Positions 35,001-48,470 of a stretch of 64,000 nucleotides of DNA are shown here, piece by piece. The stretch is taken from assembly GCF_024763615.1 (NCBI RefSeq), contig NC_077223.1, positions 111,352,627 to 111,416,626 of the forward strand, given 5' to 3'. The translations under genes and the position numbers were made by a program. Positions within the stretch are counted from its first letter, which is position 1. Each line of letters begins with the position of its first letter. Below the pieces are notes generated by a model. The model was not told the DNA's origin and did no database searches. It worked only from the letters and a program-made list of their open reading frames with translations. This DNA comes from Phlebotomus papatasi (lineage: Eukaryota; Arthropoda; Insecta; Diptera; Psychodidae).

Positions 35001-38000
35001 GGAAAGCTCGACAGCGTGTGTGGTTGAGTCTTTGTCTAAGTAGAGGTGGTATGGGTGGTTTTATTAATATACATTTTGTACTTAAGGTTAAAACTGACTT
35101 TCCATACCCTATTTACATTGTGGCAAAGATATATTCCTGTCTCACAGGTATTCTTCTCGGCAGGCATCCCCGTGAATGAGTCAATACTGTATACATAACT
35201 AAAGTATGATAGGATGAGGAATAAGGCACGAGTGATCTTGGTAAAACATCGCCCGAAAATTATACCATTCCACTAAATTATGCACATGTACCGGAGGTAG
35301 ATATATAGGTATGGAATATCCCAGAGAAAAGTCAATGGAATAAGGTCGAGCCACAGAATCATTACATCTCGTCCTGAGAAAAGTGTTTCTTCGACGCAAG
35401 AGCTTTACCCAAGCTCCTCTCCATATGTTTAAATAATAAATGCCACTTTAATGCTATTCTACGTCTCGTCTTCACCCTGCTGAGATAAAATCCAGCATGG
35501 AACACATAATTTATTACCTAACAAATAAATATTTTTATGTCTGGCATAGACTTTCCTTCTTTTAGCTTCCCATATTTATTTCCACTCTTTTATTAAAAGT
35601 GAAATTTTCTGATTTTAAAGCCAGCTCTTGCGCATAAAATTTACGACAAAAAGCAAGTTTTTAATTTCTCGCTTGGCTGTTTCATTCCTTTGCTATATTT
35701 CATGCTCAATAATTTTCAAGTTTACTACTGTGAGTCACATGTTTTGAAGATTTACCGAGAAATACAACCCAAAAAATTGGAACACACCCAATGTTTTTGG
35801 AACATTACATTATGAAAAGAATATAATACCCGCCTTTTCAAATACCCTTACTGCAAGTATTTATGTGTTACTTATAGGGAGTAAAGAATACAGTTCACTT
35901 GTTACATCTCTACTTCAATGCTGCTATATTTAGATTTTAGAATATGAAACGAAAATAAAGATGCACTGTACGAAGAAAACTATTAACATATTCATAAATA
36001 AGGTAGAAAAAATTGAGAAAATTTGGAAACTGAACACATTTGTGTAATACTAGGTCATGAAGATGTCATGTAAACGTCTTTTATGTGCCGCGTGAACAGA
36101 ATGACTAAAATTTTACTAGTTATACGCCGTATATCTTCTAGATGATTTTTTACTTTCAATCATATGACTTTCGAGGGCATCAGGACTAAGTCAATAAGTC
36201 AGTTTTAATTACACTTATGTCATGGAATCTAGTTTTCCATTTAAGCTGACTTTCTAATTGAGATAATTTTAACCACGTTAAAGTAAAAGTTTACAGATTC
36301 TTAATCGAGACTTTGCTACGATTAGCCGGGCTGTGCTCATAATATTATTGCAGGCGAAGTAATGACTAATGCATCCACATTTTTTTTGCACTCTGCGTAT
36401 CCCCTAGTCCATAAAAGCTTTAAGTCTTTAAAGACAATTGAACACCGGTATCTCAGAGAGAAAATTATTTTTCCTGAATATCTAAGGTTATTTTTTCTAA
36501 AATTTGTACATAATCGTAAAAAATTTAAAGAACGAAATTGAAAGGACTTGAGTGCAAATATAATAAATAATAAAATAAAATAAATAAATTCACTCAATAT
36601 AATTGAGAATCTGTGTATTCAATACCAGATATTTTAAACAGAGAAAAAATTGGCTAAGTTGGAAATTAAAAAAATTTAAAAGTAAGAGCCATGTGTATGA
36701 GAACAAAGGAATATAGCATTTACCTATGAAAAATTTGTACTTTTCTCGTTGTAGTTTGCAGAACAGTTAAAATTCATTCCTTGAAAAAGTTGCTAAATTA
36801 GCGATGTTTCAACCTGGTAATATAAATGTGAACTTTTCAAGTCTTATGGTTTTCCCAATTTTCTCTTTTGACTAAAAACCTTTGAACAAAATTATGAATT
36901 TACATTTATGTTGAAACTTTATTGCCAACTTTTACCCAAAAGTCTAAATTTATGACCACAACTTTCATCCAATATGTAACGCTAGTTTGAATGGGAATTT
37001 CTCAGGATTTGCTTATACCTTTTGCCTGTTTTACTTCTTATCTGAAAGTTTGTTAATAGCCATTAGAGTAGAAAGTTGGGATAGAGATAGTATAAAATGT
37101 TTCATGAATCAACTAAAAAGTTACAAATACCGGTATGAATTTTGCAGAAACTTTTTAAAAGGGGCAATATCGAAGAGTGTTTTCTCAGAAACTAAACCGT
37201 TTGCTAAAATGCAGCTCAACTTATACTAAGTTGTACAAGTCAATGGCTATTGAATTCTATCTCAATTGAAAATCACATAATATTGAGCACTCAAATTTTA
37301 TGGTCACAGCCTCAGAAAGAGGGCAAAAGGATTAACATTATTATATTTCTATTCCTTTTGAATCTTTGGAAGAGCTGGGTACAAGCCCTCTATTTCAGCT
37401 ATATCTCTGTTAAGTAACCTTCCCCACCATTATCGTTTCGATTTTCTCCCACGTCGAGTGTGATAACTGAAATGGCACTTGAATTGATATTTTGTACCTC
37501 CACCGAGTCTTTGGTACAAATTTCTTTGGGACAGAAGTTCCCTAGGATTCCTCTTCCATATCTATCCCTATTCTCACGATGAGCAGGAAAACGACGAGAT
37601 TCTAACATTACCTCCGTACGTGCTCCTAATTCTTGCCCAAAATGCGTGCCTCCAGTGTGTAAAGTGGATGACGTGACTCCGACGATGGATACCGTATTGA
37701 AATTCATCGTCTGAATGGCAAGAAAGAACATTCAAAGCCAAACTCCTTCCCATTGCGACAATGATGTGTCTCTCAACCTTGCACTATGATTATGTACATT
37801 TAAGGAGAATTTTTATCTACTCCATTATTTATGATAACACCACCTGCTGTTTTTGTGTTTCGCTAAATTTCTCTCGCTTCTTTGTCATTCCTAGGGAAAC
37901 AATACTTGGTTATGTTGAGCTTTACACACAGAAAAAATAATCCTGAATTCAGAATGTTTTTATTCTGAGCATGGAGTAATGGTACCATATATGGTCATTT

Positions 38001-41000
38001 ACTTCCCTACCTATGGCCACTTTCGTTTAATTGTAATTATTTTTGTATTAGAAGTTTATGCAAAATCGATAATTCTAACTCCTCAGTGTACAGTTTACTA
38101 CCAAATTTTACAGGCTAAAGGTCAGTTTTAGTGTATTTGGGCCCTAACACCTGGTTATAAAACCTTTTCCTCAAAATTGTAATTTTCAAAGTAATTAGTT
38201 TCTACAGAAATATTCTTTTTCCATTAAAAAGATTTTCAAAAGAGAGTATCAAACATTTCGTCAAAATTTTCAAATATATATTTTTTGTTCTAATTATTAA
38301 GTATAATTTTGAAAAAAATGTTGGAATTATTTTAAATTTATGGCATTTTTTTACCAATTTGGAATTATGTCAAGATGAAAATTTAGAGCATTGGATTTCA
38401 ATGTTATGTCTATCTTAAAAAAAGATATAAAAAGTGATTGAAATGTTTAGCAATTGGAAAATTAGCTCTATTTTTCATGAGTGTTGTTGGAGACGCAACT
38501 TCAAAAATTGTCCTCGTGAGTTTCCAGGATCAGTTTTCTTTTCAAGTCTCCCACTCTTCCAATTTATGGCTACACGATGTTTTCTTTCAACTTTCAATCC
38601 TCCACCGCAAAGAATAGCACCCGGAATTTGAGGAACTCACAATCAAAAACTCACCCGAGGAAAAAGCTCTACTCAAAATACGAAAAGAAAATACGAAGTG
38701 TTGTATGAATTATAAGGAAAAGGGGGTGTCTGCCTGCCAGACAAAAAAAAGGATATAGCAAAAGAGATGGGAAATGTTGAATTTTCATCACGCACAACTT
38801 ATGCCTGGAAGTATGTGACACATTTTCCAGGCAAAAATCACTCTCCACAATTGGTAGTTGGTGGAATATTGATACAGCTTGGGAGCTTTTGCCGTCTGAT
38901 GGAATCAATAAAAGCCACAGTTAAGGTGGAGTGTTTCTGAATGTGATTTTTATGAGACTCATACCTCAGCTATTGAGCATTAAATTAATGAACCACCCAC
39001 AATATTTAGCGCAAAATTCTATCCGCGAGATTTTCACCTTTAATTTGTGCACCACCTGCCGATTGGAGTACCTTCAACTTTTGGCACGCAGAGACGCTTT
39101 ATTGGTATCACTTCTGCCGATGCCATCATCTCCGATTTTGTGCTTTTGTGAGTGGCAATTAGGCATTAATTTGATTCGATTCTCACAGCCCAATGAAGGG
39201 ATGATTATGCAAAAGGGTGAATGTGAAAGGGAATGAAATTTCTAGTCGATTCAAAAAACACCCTGCCTCTCCCAAGTACAATCTCTTGGCAAGTATCATG
39301 TAAATATTTACATCCTGCCGGCTGTCTGGGATACCACCGCCGTCAGCCATTCTTAGAATCATATTATACAAAATAATGAAGGAGGTAATATATAAAGCTC
39401 TTTGAAAAGCTTTAAGAACGGTAAATTTTGAATTCAACTATCACTAAAAACACTCATCGTTAAGAATAACGCTTCAATTGTCGACTTTCGTAAACAAAAA
39501 ACGTCTTTCTATATTTGCAATAAACTAATTAAGTAATAAATAAATAAGTAATTTATTTGAAATTGGCAATTTCCTATGCAGACCATGTAATTTTTTCGGA
39601 GGAATTAAGTATCTTGTCAGTGGAATGTCGGATAACGATCAAATTTTCACCGTGCGGTTAGAGCTAGTTTTTAGGAATAACGTATATCTCGGAGTAATAT
39701 AAGTCTAAATCGATTTAGAATAATATGGAATGGAACCGTCGAATATAATGTCTGGGATTTTCACGAAATAATATGGAACAATAAATTCTTACCGATAGTA
39801 TCGACTATCGGTTTTGGTCAACACAGTTTTTTGCAATTTTAAGATTTTATTGCACTTAGAAAAAGTATTAAGTTAATTTTTAGATAATGTCACTAAATGT
39901 CTTTGTTATTTTTTTTTAAATATTACTCTTTTTTGATTGCTCGTGCAATTTGATTTATTGTTAACATTTTTGTTAAACAGAGGCGACTAACTTCAACAAG
40001 TTGATCCGTTGTCATTTTTATTTTTGGGGAGAGTTGCTCATTTGAAATTACATCAGGAGCCAACTCAGAAAAAAAAATTGAAAGATAAAAGAAAAGAAAT
40101 GTCAATGTTTATAATATTGCTTTGATTTTTTGATAATTTTATATCAACTTTCCAAATTTACAACTCTTTAAGAAAATCGGAGTATTTTTTCGAGATCTTA
40201 ACGATGTATGGTCAATTAAAATAAAATTGTGAATTTTCAGTCTGAATATTTGAATTCTAACTATGGGATTAAAATTTGAATTAAATTTCAGCCAATTCGG
40301 TACGGATGATCCGAAGGCAAAGTGAAAAGGTAAACGAAATGTGTAGAGCTTTTCAAAAGTGTTTAAAGATAATTTGAATACTGGATAGCTATTATTCGAT
40401 CAATAGTCCTCAGATTTGTCTTAAAACTATAACATTTTGCTATATAGTATAATTTCCATGAAACGGGGAGCTTTTTTGAATATTATCCTGCGGCTGTTAG
40501 TCCTTTCTAAACACAATAAACTTCATTTTCAGATAATCACCCCTTCGTTTTATCTGATTTTACTGTCTCGGCTCGTGCCTTACGTGAAACAAACCCAAGA
40601 ATCTTAGGGAAAAAGAACGGAAATTTATTATCCTCTTGAGAGCATTTTTGTCACACGACAAATTATGCTCCTTATACCAAAGATGAAAGTTCTTCATCCC
40701 ATTTCAACGTTTAACTTTGTCTTGGACATTGACGAAAGAAAGACCAATGGAGGAAAAAGCCAGTAAAAAACTGACAAATGCTAGATTGTTGATCTCCGGT
40801 AAGAACCTTTCATTTCCCATCTTTCCTCATTCATCACCATAAATTTAATAGGATTATCAGAAACCTTTGACGTTACAGTTTATTTCAAAAGACATATAAA
40901 GGGGTTATTTGTCGCTTTTGCACTTTAGCTTTTGTGAAATAGTATTTTGTCGATGAGAAATAGCCTGTAGCAGCCATCAAAATTCGGGCTGGTAAAGTTT

Positions 41001-41287
41001 GTGGTAGCAAATGTGACTTTCTAATAACACTTCACGCTGAGCACGATTTAAACCACGAAATAATGTGTAACATTTGAAAGGACACGCCGATCCTAAAATT
41101 GATGGGTTGAAGCATCAAAACCACCAATTTATGAGAACTTTATTGACAAATATCGTGATTTGTGGAATGATTTTCCTAAATTACACTGAATTTTTTCCCA
41201 TTCACATAGTCCACAGAAAATTCATTAATTGATTGAGTTTTCTAGCATGACACAACAGTTTTTCAAAACAACACATTTTTTTGAATA
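29091..41287. other. 12-kb stretch without recognisable genes or transposons
   Basis: Apart from a perfect 22-bp palindrome at 39791-39812, I see no inverted-repeat ends, no SINE or LINE signatures and no exon with family motifs. Several open frames of 60-110 codons occur (for example 37731-37399 minus, 39437-39183 minus, 33363-33611 plus). They have no recognisable domains and are of a length expected by chance. It could be a large intron or a regulatory region. Confidence 0.5.
39791..39812. repeat. Perfect short palindrome
   Basis: ACCGATAGT and its exact reverse complement ACTATCGGT are separated by ATCG. It resembles the ACTATCGA words in the possible element at 21738-21980, but no terminal repeats were found around it. 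It could be a transcription-factor site or a transposon remnant. Confidence 0.5.
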
Positions 41288-41522
41288 AAGTATGTGAAGG
41301 ATATCGATCACGAAGGTTGGATCATCGTCATCCAATAAGATGATTACTTTTCATTCATTTCTTTTTACTAATTTTTTTTGTAAATATCTTGCATTAGTCA
41401 TTATAAATGGAATACATAATGCAAAAGACAATTCGTGGAAAAGCGGCAAATAATTTTTTAAAATATCATTTTCTTTTGGGGCGACGATACAACCCTCATG
41501 ATCGATATGTGCTTCATTTACC
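41288..41522. mobile_element. MITE, TATCGATCATGA family, copy 1
   Basis: About 235 bp. The left arm (GTGAAGGATATCGATCACGA, then AGGTTGGATCATCGTC) is mirrored at the right (minus strand ATGAAGCACATATCGATCAT, then GAGGGTTGTATCGTCG). The interior contains TTTTTACTAATTTTTTTTG, which also occurs in modified form in the copies at 58842 and 61731. The open frame on the minus strand through it carries no transposase motif. Confidence 0.8.
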
Positions 41523-43117
41523 CTATTTTTATTTTTTCTATTTATTAACTTTATATAGCACATTTGATTGATAGTTAGGAATTCTTAGGATATTAAATTC
41601 AAAAAATTGTATAAACATTTTAGAATTTAGAAATTGAGGAACTCAATTTCTTGATATTTAGCCATAGTTTCGTTATTCAGTAATACTTGTAAACCTGAGG
41701 AAAGGAAGAAGCCGACTAAGGGGTGAAATACAGCCATTACACACTAGAGAAATTTATGTCCATATTTGGCATTAAAGAAACTTTGACGATTTTAAACAAT
41801 AATGGTAAACAAATTGCTTCAATATACCAAATATTAACGAAAACTTCTTATACTGTGCAAGACATAAGTGATTCTTAGAATTGGAAAAAAAGATCATGCC
41901 AAAAAATTACTTTTATTTTACGCTATTGTACCTTGGAAAAAAAATAAACTTATTTATAAATTAAAAATCTTTTCAAAAAATATTGGGGCAAACATTTTAA
42001 TTTTTTTCGAGGCCATAAATATTCACGCTCAATTAAATTGGAATTATCAGTAAGAATTTGGCTCTGAATTTTAAAATCCAGCAAATCAATTAAAATTTCA
42101 ATTAATTTCCAGTCAATTCGCTAATAAATTTTTAAAACAGTAATTTAAATTCCAGAACAGCGGATTACCAGAGTAAATATTCCGTATTACTAGATAAATA
42201 GTATCATAATCTTTCTTAAATCGTATGATAAACACCTTCGTATACGAGACAAATCAATTTGCAATAAAATTTTCCATTTTCCTGCAAGAAAATATTTTCT
42301 CATCCTTGAGCATCTTATGGCAAAATACCCTTCAACTTGGATGGCATCTAAGTTTAAAACGGTTTGGGGTATATCGACTAGGAGTTGTGCATGTACCCTT
42401 CTTTCTAGTTTGCCCAAGCTCTCCAAAATGGAGACTCGAGAGAAAATTAAACGAGAATTTATCTCCTCCCACAAAGCCCTCCCATAACGCCTCATTCAGC
42501 GTACATCACATTGGAAGTACAAAAGGAGCTTATCCATATCAGTGGCAGCCATGGAAGAGCATCTCTGCCTCGGGATTCCTCCCATTTCCGTGTTCTGTTG
42601 CTGCATCCTGAGAACATGATGCAAGTAAAGGGATCGAGAGAATGCTCGCAAAGGATTTTGAGGGAATAATTAAGAATTCCTTTAATTTTAATGTTAAAAT
42701 TATTATATATGATACAAAATATTTTGAAACTGTGATATTTACTTTTTACAGTGCCCTTTATCTACTTTCTTAATTCATAATTTTTAATTAGTTAATCAAA
42801 ATGATATGTTATTTGCGGATAAGTGACATTATTTTATTGTAAGTATAAACGAGTTGGGTTAATCTGGGATTACTTTTAGTTCAATACTTAGTATATAAAC
42901 TCGAAAACTTAAGAGAATGAAAAGGTTTTGCACTTAAGGGGGTAGCCTGAATTAGGAGGCTAAAATTAAGCTGTTTTTCGCGATTATTTTAGAAGGCAAA
43001 AAACGACTTAGTTCCTTGAAATTTTTGGTAGTTTATACATATTTAAAGTGCTTTAATAAATTTTTCGAAAAATGTCACAAAATTACGGACTAATAAGCTG
43101 TTGACTGGAGCATCTCG

Positions 43118-43263
43118 TTAACCCTTGAAGGACGAGAAGATCAAAAATCGAGAGTAAGAAAAATCACATTTCTGACTTTTTAGAGCAATACACAACTTTA
43201 GGTAACCGTATGAAAAATATCATTTTTGGGTCACCGGTGACCCAATTGTCCTTAAAGCGTTAA
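43118..43263. mobile_element. piggyBac-like MITE with TTAA ends
   Basis: 146 bp. Both ends start in TTAA: left TTAACCCTTGAAGGAC, right (minus strand) TTAACGCTTTAAGGAC. TTAA target sites and TTAACCCT-type ends are the hallmark of the piggyBac superfamily. The interior carries a perfect palindrome, GGGTCACCGGTGACCC, near the right end. There is no coding capacity, so movement would need a transposase in trans. Confidence 0.75.
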
Positions 43264-44099
43264 AGCATTCCCTAGTTGGCGGGAGATTTGCATGTGCAGA
43301 TCGTATTTCATATTTGAAAAATAATATTTGTTTTGGGAAGATACCACCAAAAACTAGCGAATAGCCTTTTAATGAGCGTACTTCTTGCAATTTGCAATTT
43401 CAACTGATTTTATGGCACCTCCTCGAGTTGTCATTCGCGGAGAAAAGCTCTGACATTCGAAATATTGTGCTATCCTAAGGACACCAGAATGCTTTATTTA
43501 TTGCCGATGAGGCAACTTGTGTAAGTGTATATATTGATTCTGACATTTGGGGAAAATTGTGAAAGCCACAAGTTACGCTGCATCACATCAAAACTTTCTC
43601 CCTGGCACAAAATACCATATACATGTACACATTCACTTGTCCTAAACAATTTCACCCTTCTAACACTCACCCAACTTGGCCCAAAGAAATTCCCTTCTAC
43701 CCAAAAACTTGACAACATTTCCTACCTTTTGTCTATCGCCGTGATCCACTCTGTTGCCATTGCGGGAGAATTTCACTTGAGATACTTCACCTCAGAGTCT
43801 GGAACCACTTTCCTCACCACCAGGATTTTCTCTGCAAGACACCAAGTAAAAGTATTGTTACTAATTGCAGCTTAAAGTTTGCTGAAGAAAATACAATAGA
43901 GAATGGGCAAAGGAGTGTTAAAGCTCCATGGAAACTTTTAAGTGGATAAAAGGGTGTAAGTATCTTATGATTATCCTCTAATCAGCTCTCAAAGCATAAC
44001 AGATGGAAAAATATAAAGATAGAACACACTATCTTATTATTAAGAAGCTACATTTAAAATCAAATTGTGTCGATAAACAGAATGTTAAGAAGAAATTAG

Positions 44100-44520
44100 T
44101 TTTAATATTAAAATAAAAGTATAAAACTCCTCAGGGGAATAAGAACTATCCAATAAGACCTATCGCGCGATGGGGTTTCGAGTAATAAAAAAAAAACGGT
44201 TTTGGACGAGAAGGGAAAGGGTAGGGGAAAAATTAGAGGCACGTTAACGGTACTTGATTCGACTTTAGGAGGAGTTCCCCGAAGGTTCCAAGTTGCTATC
44301 TCCAATCGTTTGGCCTCTAGAGTTTACGACAACCAGACAGACAGACAGTTAGACGGACAAACAGCGTGATATTATTTCTCAGAAATCGTCTGATACGTAA
44401 AGATATGTAGATAAAAGTGGTCCCCGGACCTGGAAAATGGGATTTTCGGAGGGTGAAAAAATCGAGGGATTATATTATACTACTCTCTCTGAGGATTTCG
44501 AGCAGTGATTTGTATCTTTT
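44100..44520. repeat. Probable interspersed repeat, class unknown
   Basis: The composition changes sharply from the flanks, with many CG dinucleotides, an A10 tract, a GACAGACAGACAG run (44335-44350) and GTCCCCGGACC. This looks like a transposon-derived block, but I found no terminal repeats, target duplication or second copy in the window. It could instead be a conserved functional sequence. Confidence 0.35.
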
Positions 44521-47500
44521 TACTCTTTTTACCTTAATTTTATGCTGACCATATTTGATTGGCTATGTTTTCGAAACATCTATTGTACTAGGAAAAAATT
44601 ATAAAATCAAAATATACACTTCTTTCTTTATATCAATCGTATTTGAATTATGACTACTTCACTCTTTCTCAGTTAAATCTATAAATTAAAATTTTTGTGA
44701 TGCTTAAAAGAAGAACATGCAAATTTTGATGTAATGAAATTTTCCTGATCTTAAAAGATATACCTGGAACATTTTAGTGACCGGATAATATTTTTTATGC
44801 TCCTTGCACAGCTTTCAGATTAGGAAGTTTTAAATATTAAATTGTAATTAAAATGTATTATTATGTAACGCATAATAATATTTTTTTAACCAAAAACAAT
44901 GATGATTAAATCAATAATTTTAAATTTTATGTACAAAAAATACGCATTTTCCTGTGTAAGGATTTTTCGTATTTGTAAACATTTGAAAAATGTTGAGTTT
45001 CATTGTTGCTCAATATATGGATCTTTTGTATTCAGGTGGTTTTCTTTAATGGCACTCACAAGTCCCAACTCCCCAAATTCTCCAACTTTCAGACACAAAA
45101 TCCAAACAATGGTCAGTAATTAATTATTTCTCCCTGTAAAGTGTTTTTGGAAACATTCCATGGTATTTTCCAGACTCCCCCAATTCAAACTATTACCATC
45201 CAACAATGTGTAAATGAAATTTATTTATGAAAAGGATTTCGTATTTGGACACTGTTCTCTGCCAGTTATCATAATCCTTTTTGAATACCAAAACTTGTCA
45301 ATTCACCAGCTCTTTGAAGAGCTCTCTGGTGACTGTGCAAATTTCTCAAGTTAACTGAATTGCAGACAATGGATGAGGAGGAACCTTTTTGCATCTCATC
45401 AATTTTGGCACGAGAAGGCGTTTCCTCCAGACAAATAATCCTAAAACCATTGACGCGCCTCTCTCGGCGAATGAACCCCACAATCATTTCAATTTCTTCC
45501 TGCTGACTCATCCTAAGAGTGCTTTAGTTGCTGTACTAGCGTGATTTCTATACACTAAATTTGTTATAGCGTTATTGGTAAATTCTTATAGAATGTTCTA
45601 CTCTCTCAGTGCAACACAATTTTTAAAGATAGGAGATTTTCGAATTTTCTTTAACATAGTTTAGTTTTGCACATCCTAATTAAATCAGGAGTTTATGGAC
45701 AAAATAGTACCACGTACCACCTACATAAACATGATATGCCCTTAAAGAAACTTTTGCAGCAAGGGTACATTTAAATGCTTTTCCTGGGAAGTGCATTGTA
45801 AACAAGAAATTTAATTTTTGGATGTGCTAATTAAAGTGAAAATTTTGTAACGATTCGCCCGTTTAAATTCAATCCCACTTATTTTAATCTTCTTCACTAA
45901 AAACACATAATTCTTGTCCGATATCCCGTAAGATTATCTAAGTACGAAAAAATGTGACAATCAGAAAATTTTCGGGCCTCATGTAACTTTTACTGCGAGA
46001 GTGGTCTTGTTTCCTTTAAGTAAATTTCAGTTAAATGTTATCGGCTTAATATTTAATAAGTTAAGGAATTTGTTAAAAATCTATCCCTGTCTCAATACAT
46101 TACCACCACAACTTTCATAGCGAAATTAATTTAAAAAATTCCAGAGATATTCATTATACATTATATTAATGGTTCATTTTAAATAAAATTCAAGGAATTT
46201 TCCAAAAATAACGATTAAGTTTGGAATTGGCATTACCCAAAAATTCCTGATTAACCCTTTTATTTTGCAAAAATTCTCACATAAGAATTTGCTCTTATTA
46301 ATTCAACGGTAAATGTTTTTAATTAGTGACTGAGCAGTTTCCTTGATAGAGAAGATGCCTCAGGAATCTATTGAGAGTATTATTAAAATGATAGAAAAAT
46401 TCTAAGAACCGTTCTTTCATTCACCTTCAATTTCAGTAAGGAAAAACAACTCAATGACACCTTTTGCATCCCGTCATTAATTGTTTACTTGCACTAAACC
46501 GTACCCTAGTACAGACATAATCTCGATGACATAAATATTAATGCGCCCTCATCTCTTAGAGTGATGGCATAAAAGGGAATGGGAAAGACTCAATTACAAG
46601 ATGTAACAGCAATTCATTTCTATTCGTCACACGATCATTTCCAGAAGGCTACAGCAGACGTAATTAGTAAATGAATGCCGGATGTTGACTGAGGAATGCT
46701 GCATAGCCTCGAGGGGGCAAGGTCACATATTCATATTTCATGCCTCATATTGATCCACTTGTAAGGGGTGCAAGTTCAAGGGGCGTCCATAGTAGTAGAT
46801 TTAATTCGCACACCCTGGAATTTAAATAATTATGCATTTTCCAGGAGCAAAAATTCTCCGTAAATAGCAAACTCGTCTAATGATTTTCAGCTTTTCTCTA
46901 TCCCTTGTCGGACATTTTCTCTGGGTTGCAATAATACAATTTGGATAATGAAATATGATTAAAAAGGATACCAAGGTAATTCACTCTTCAGGGAACTCCA
47001 ATTAATTTATAGCAAATTGCATTTTCTTTTTTCCTTATGGGAATTTATTAAAGTGCGATTCACCTCTGGTGCACCGAAAAGGCAGCGATATTTTTAACTT
47101 TTAAAATAAAAAAAAGAATAATAAAAAAATAATAAATAATTAAAAAAAATCCATCAATAAATTAATACGTTTAAATAGAAATTCTATATAATATATTTTT
47201 GCAGAGCATTTGAAACATAATTAAATATATTAGGGTAGAATCATAGTGACAATTTCGCTTATTCAGAAATTCAGACATAATCATATAGTTAAACCTTAGG
47301 TTTGAAGATCGTATATTTGATTGTGAATATGCAATTCAGAATTTTGTAATATAAAAATGCTTAACTACTGCAGTTTTACGACTATAATTCTAATATCCAC
47401 AAATTAATCTATGTGCCGCTTTTTATTAGGAAAAGAATTATTTTTAGTCAGACAATCAATCATCATTAACTTATACATACAAGAGCTTCTGTAAACTTTC

Positions 47501-48324
47501 TTCATTCTTTCGTGGCACTTATTTTATACGGTCATATGGATATCCAAAATGCTACTTGGTATCCAAAAAGAGATATATGGGGCGTGGTATTGGGAATAAG
47601 AACAAGGAATTGATGGACAATGTGATTCTTCTTGAGATTCAAGTTCATCAAAACGACTATAACCTAAAATATGATCATATGTGATTTAAGAATAAATGTT
47701 TTTACCACCTTGCAAGTCAAATCGTGCAATGAAAGATACCATATTTTACAAATTTTATCACTTTGTTCACGTTAAAATGAAATTGCATATTTAAACAAAT
47801 TTTTATTTTGTTACTAAAGCACCTGTGATTTTTATTGATTATTATGAATATTTGATTTTTTATTGGTGAATAATGAATGAATTTGGTAATCCGAAATTTC
47901 TAACTAATGCGCTCTAATTCCAAATATATCGTATTAAATATTCCGGGCAATTGTATTTACTACAGCTCTCTTTTGCAATAATTAATATAATATAAATCTT
48001 TGAATATTAATTTAATAATTATAATAGTCAAGTAATCAATTAAGCTTATAATAAAATTGTAAATCAACCGCACATCATGATATATGGGGTCAAAGGAACA
48101 CCTCTTCGACAGGGAACACCTTTGGCACTTTTGTCAAAATTTGGGAATTTATTTAATGTATCTAATAAAATGTAAGTAATATGACGTTTTCCTATTAATC
48201 TACATTTTTCTATGAAGAAAATTGTTCAAATATTGTATTCCAAATGGTACAGAATAGACTATCAATAGGTCCTAACACGAGTTCTTAAAGTATCAATACG
48301 TGTTCATCATTACTCTTGTCCTTA

Positions 48325-48470
48325 ATGGCCTCTATACACTAGAAGCAATTTCTTTAAAAAATGCCTTTTTAAAGAAAATTTCCCCTATCCGTTGGCAGAA
48401 ACGTCAGAAGTTTTTTTTTTTAAAAAAAGGCAATTTTTGACGAAAATTGTTTCTAGAGTGTAGACACCAT
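48325..48470. mobile_element. Foldback MITE, about 146 bp
   Basis: The left arm ATGGCCTCTATACACTAGAA matches the minus-strand right arm ATGGTGTCTACACTCTAGAA. Both arms then run through CAATTT to TTGCCTTTTT-like words, giving arms of about 45 bp around a short centre. No other copy was seen here. Superfamily undetermined. Confidence 0.65.

Noticed and set aside
37399..37731. 110-codon minus-strand frame with acceptor-like and donor-like words
   Set aside because: The residue pattern matches no family I know. At this base composition a few frames of this length are expected by chance in 64 kb, and no partner exon was found.
39923..40105. Minus-strand frame with a helix-turn-helix-like TTDQLVEVSR, then INQIARAIKK segment that recalls Tc1-type transposases
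   Set aside because: Only about 30 residues. No DDE region or terminal repeats lie nearby, so a transposase remnant cannot be supported.
43525..43875. 116-codon plus-strand frame
   Set aside because: No motifs, a residue mix typical of chance frames, and a locally less AT-rich stretch explains the lack of stops.
45269..45511. 80-codon minus-strand frame starting with ATG (MSQQEEIEMI)
   Set aside because: It looks protein-like but has no recognisable domain, splice partner or second line of evidence.
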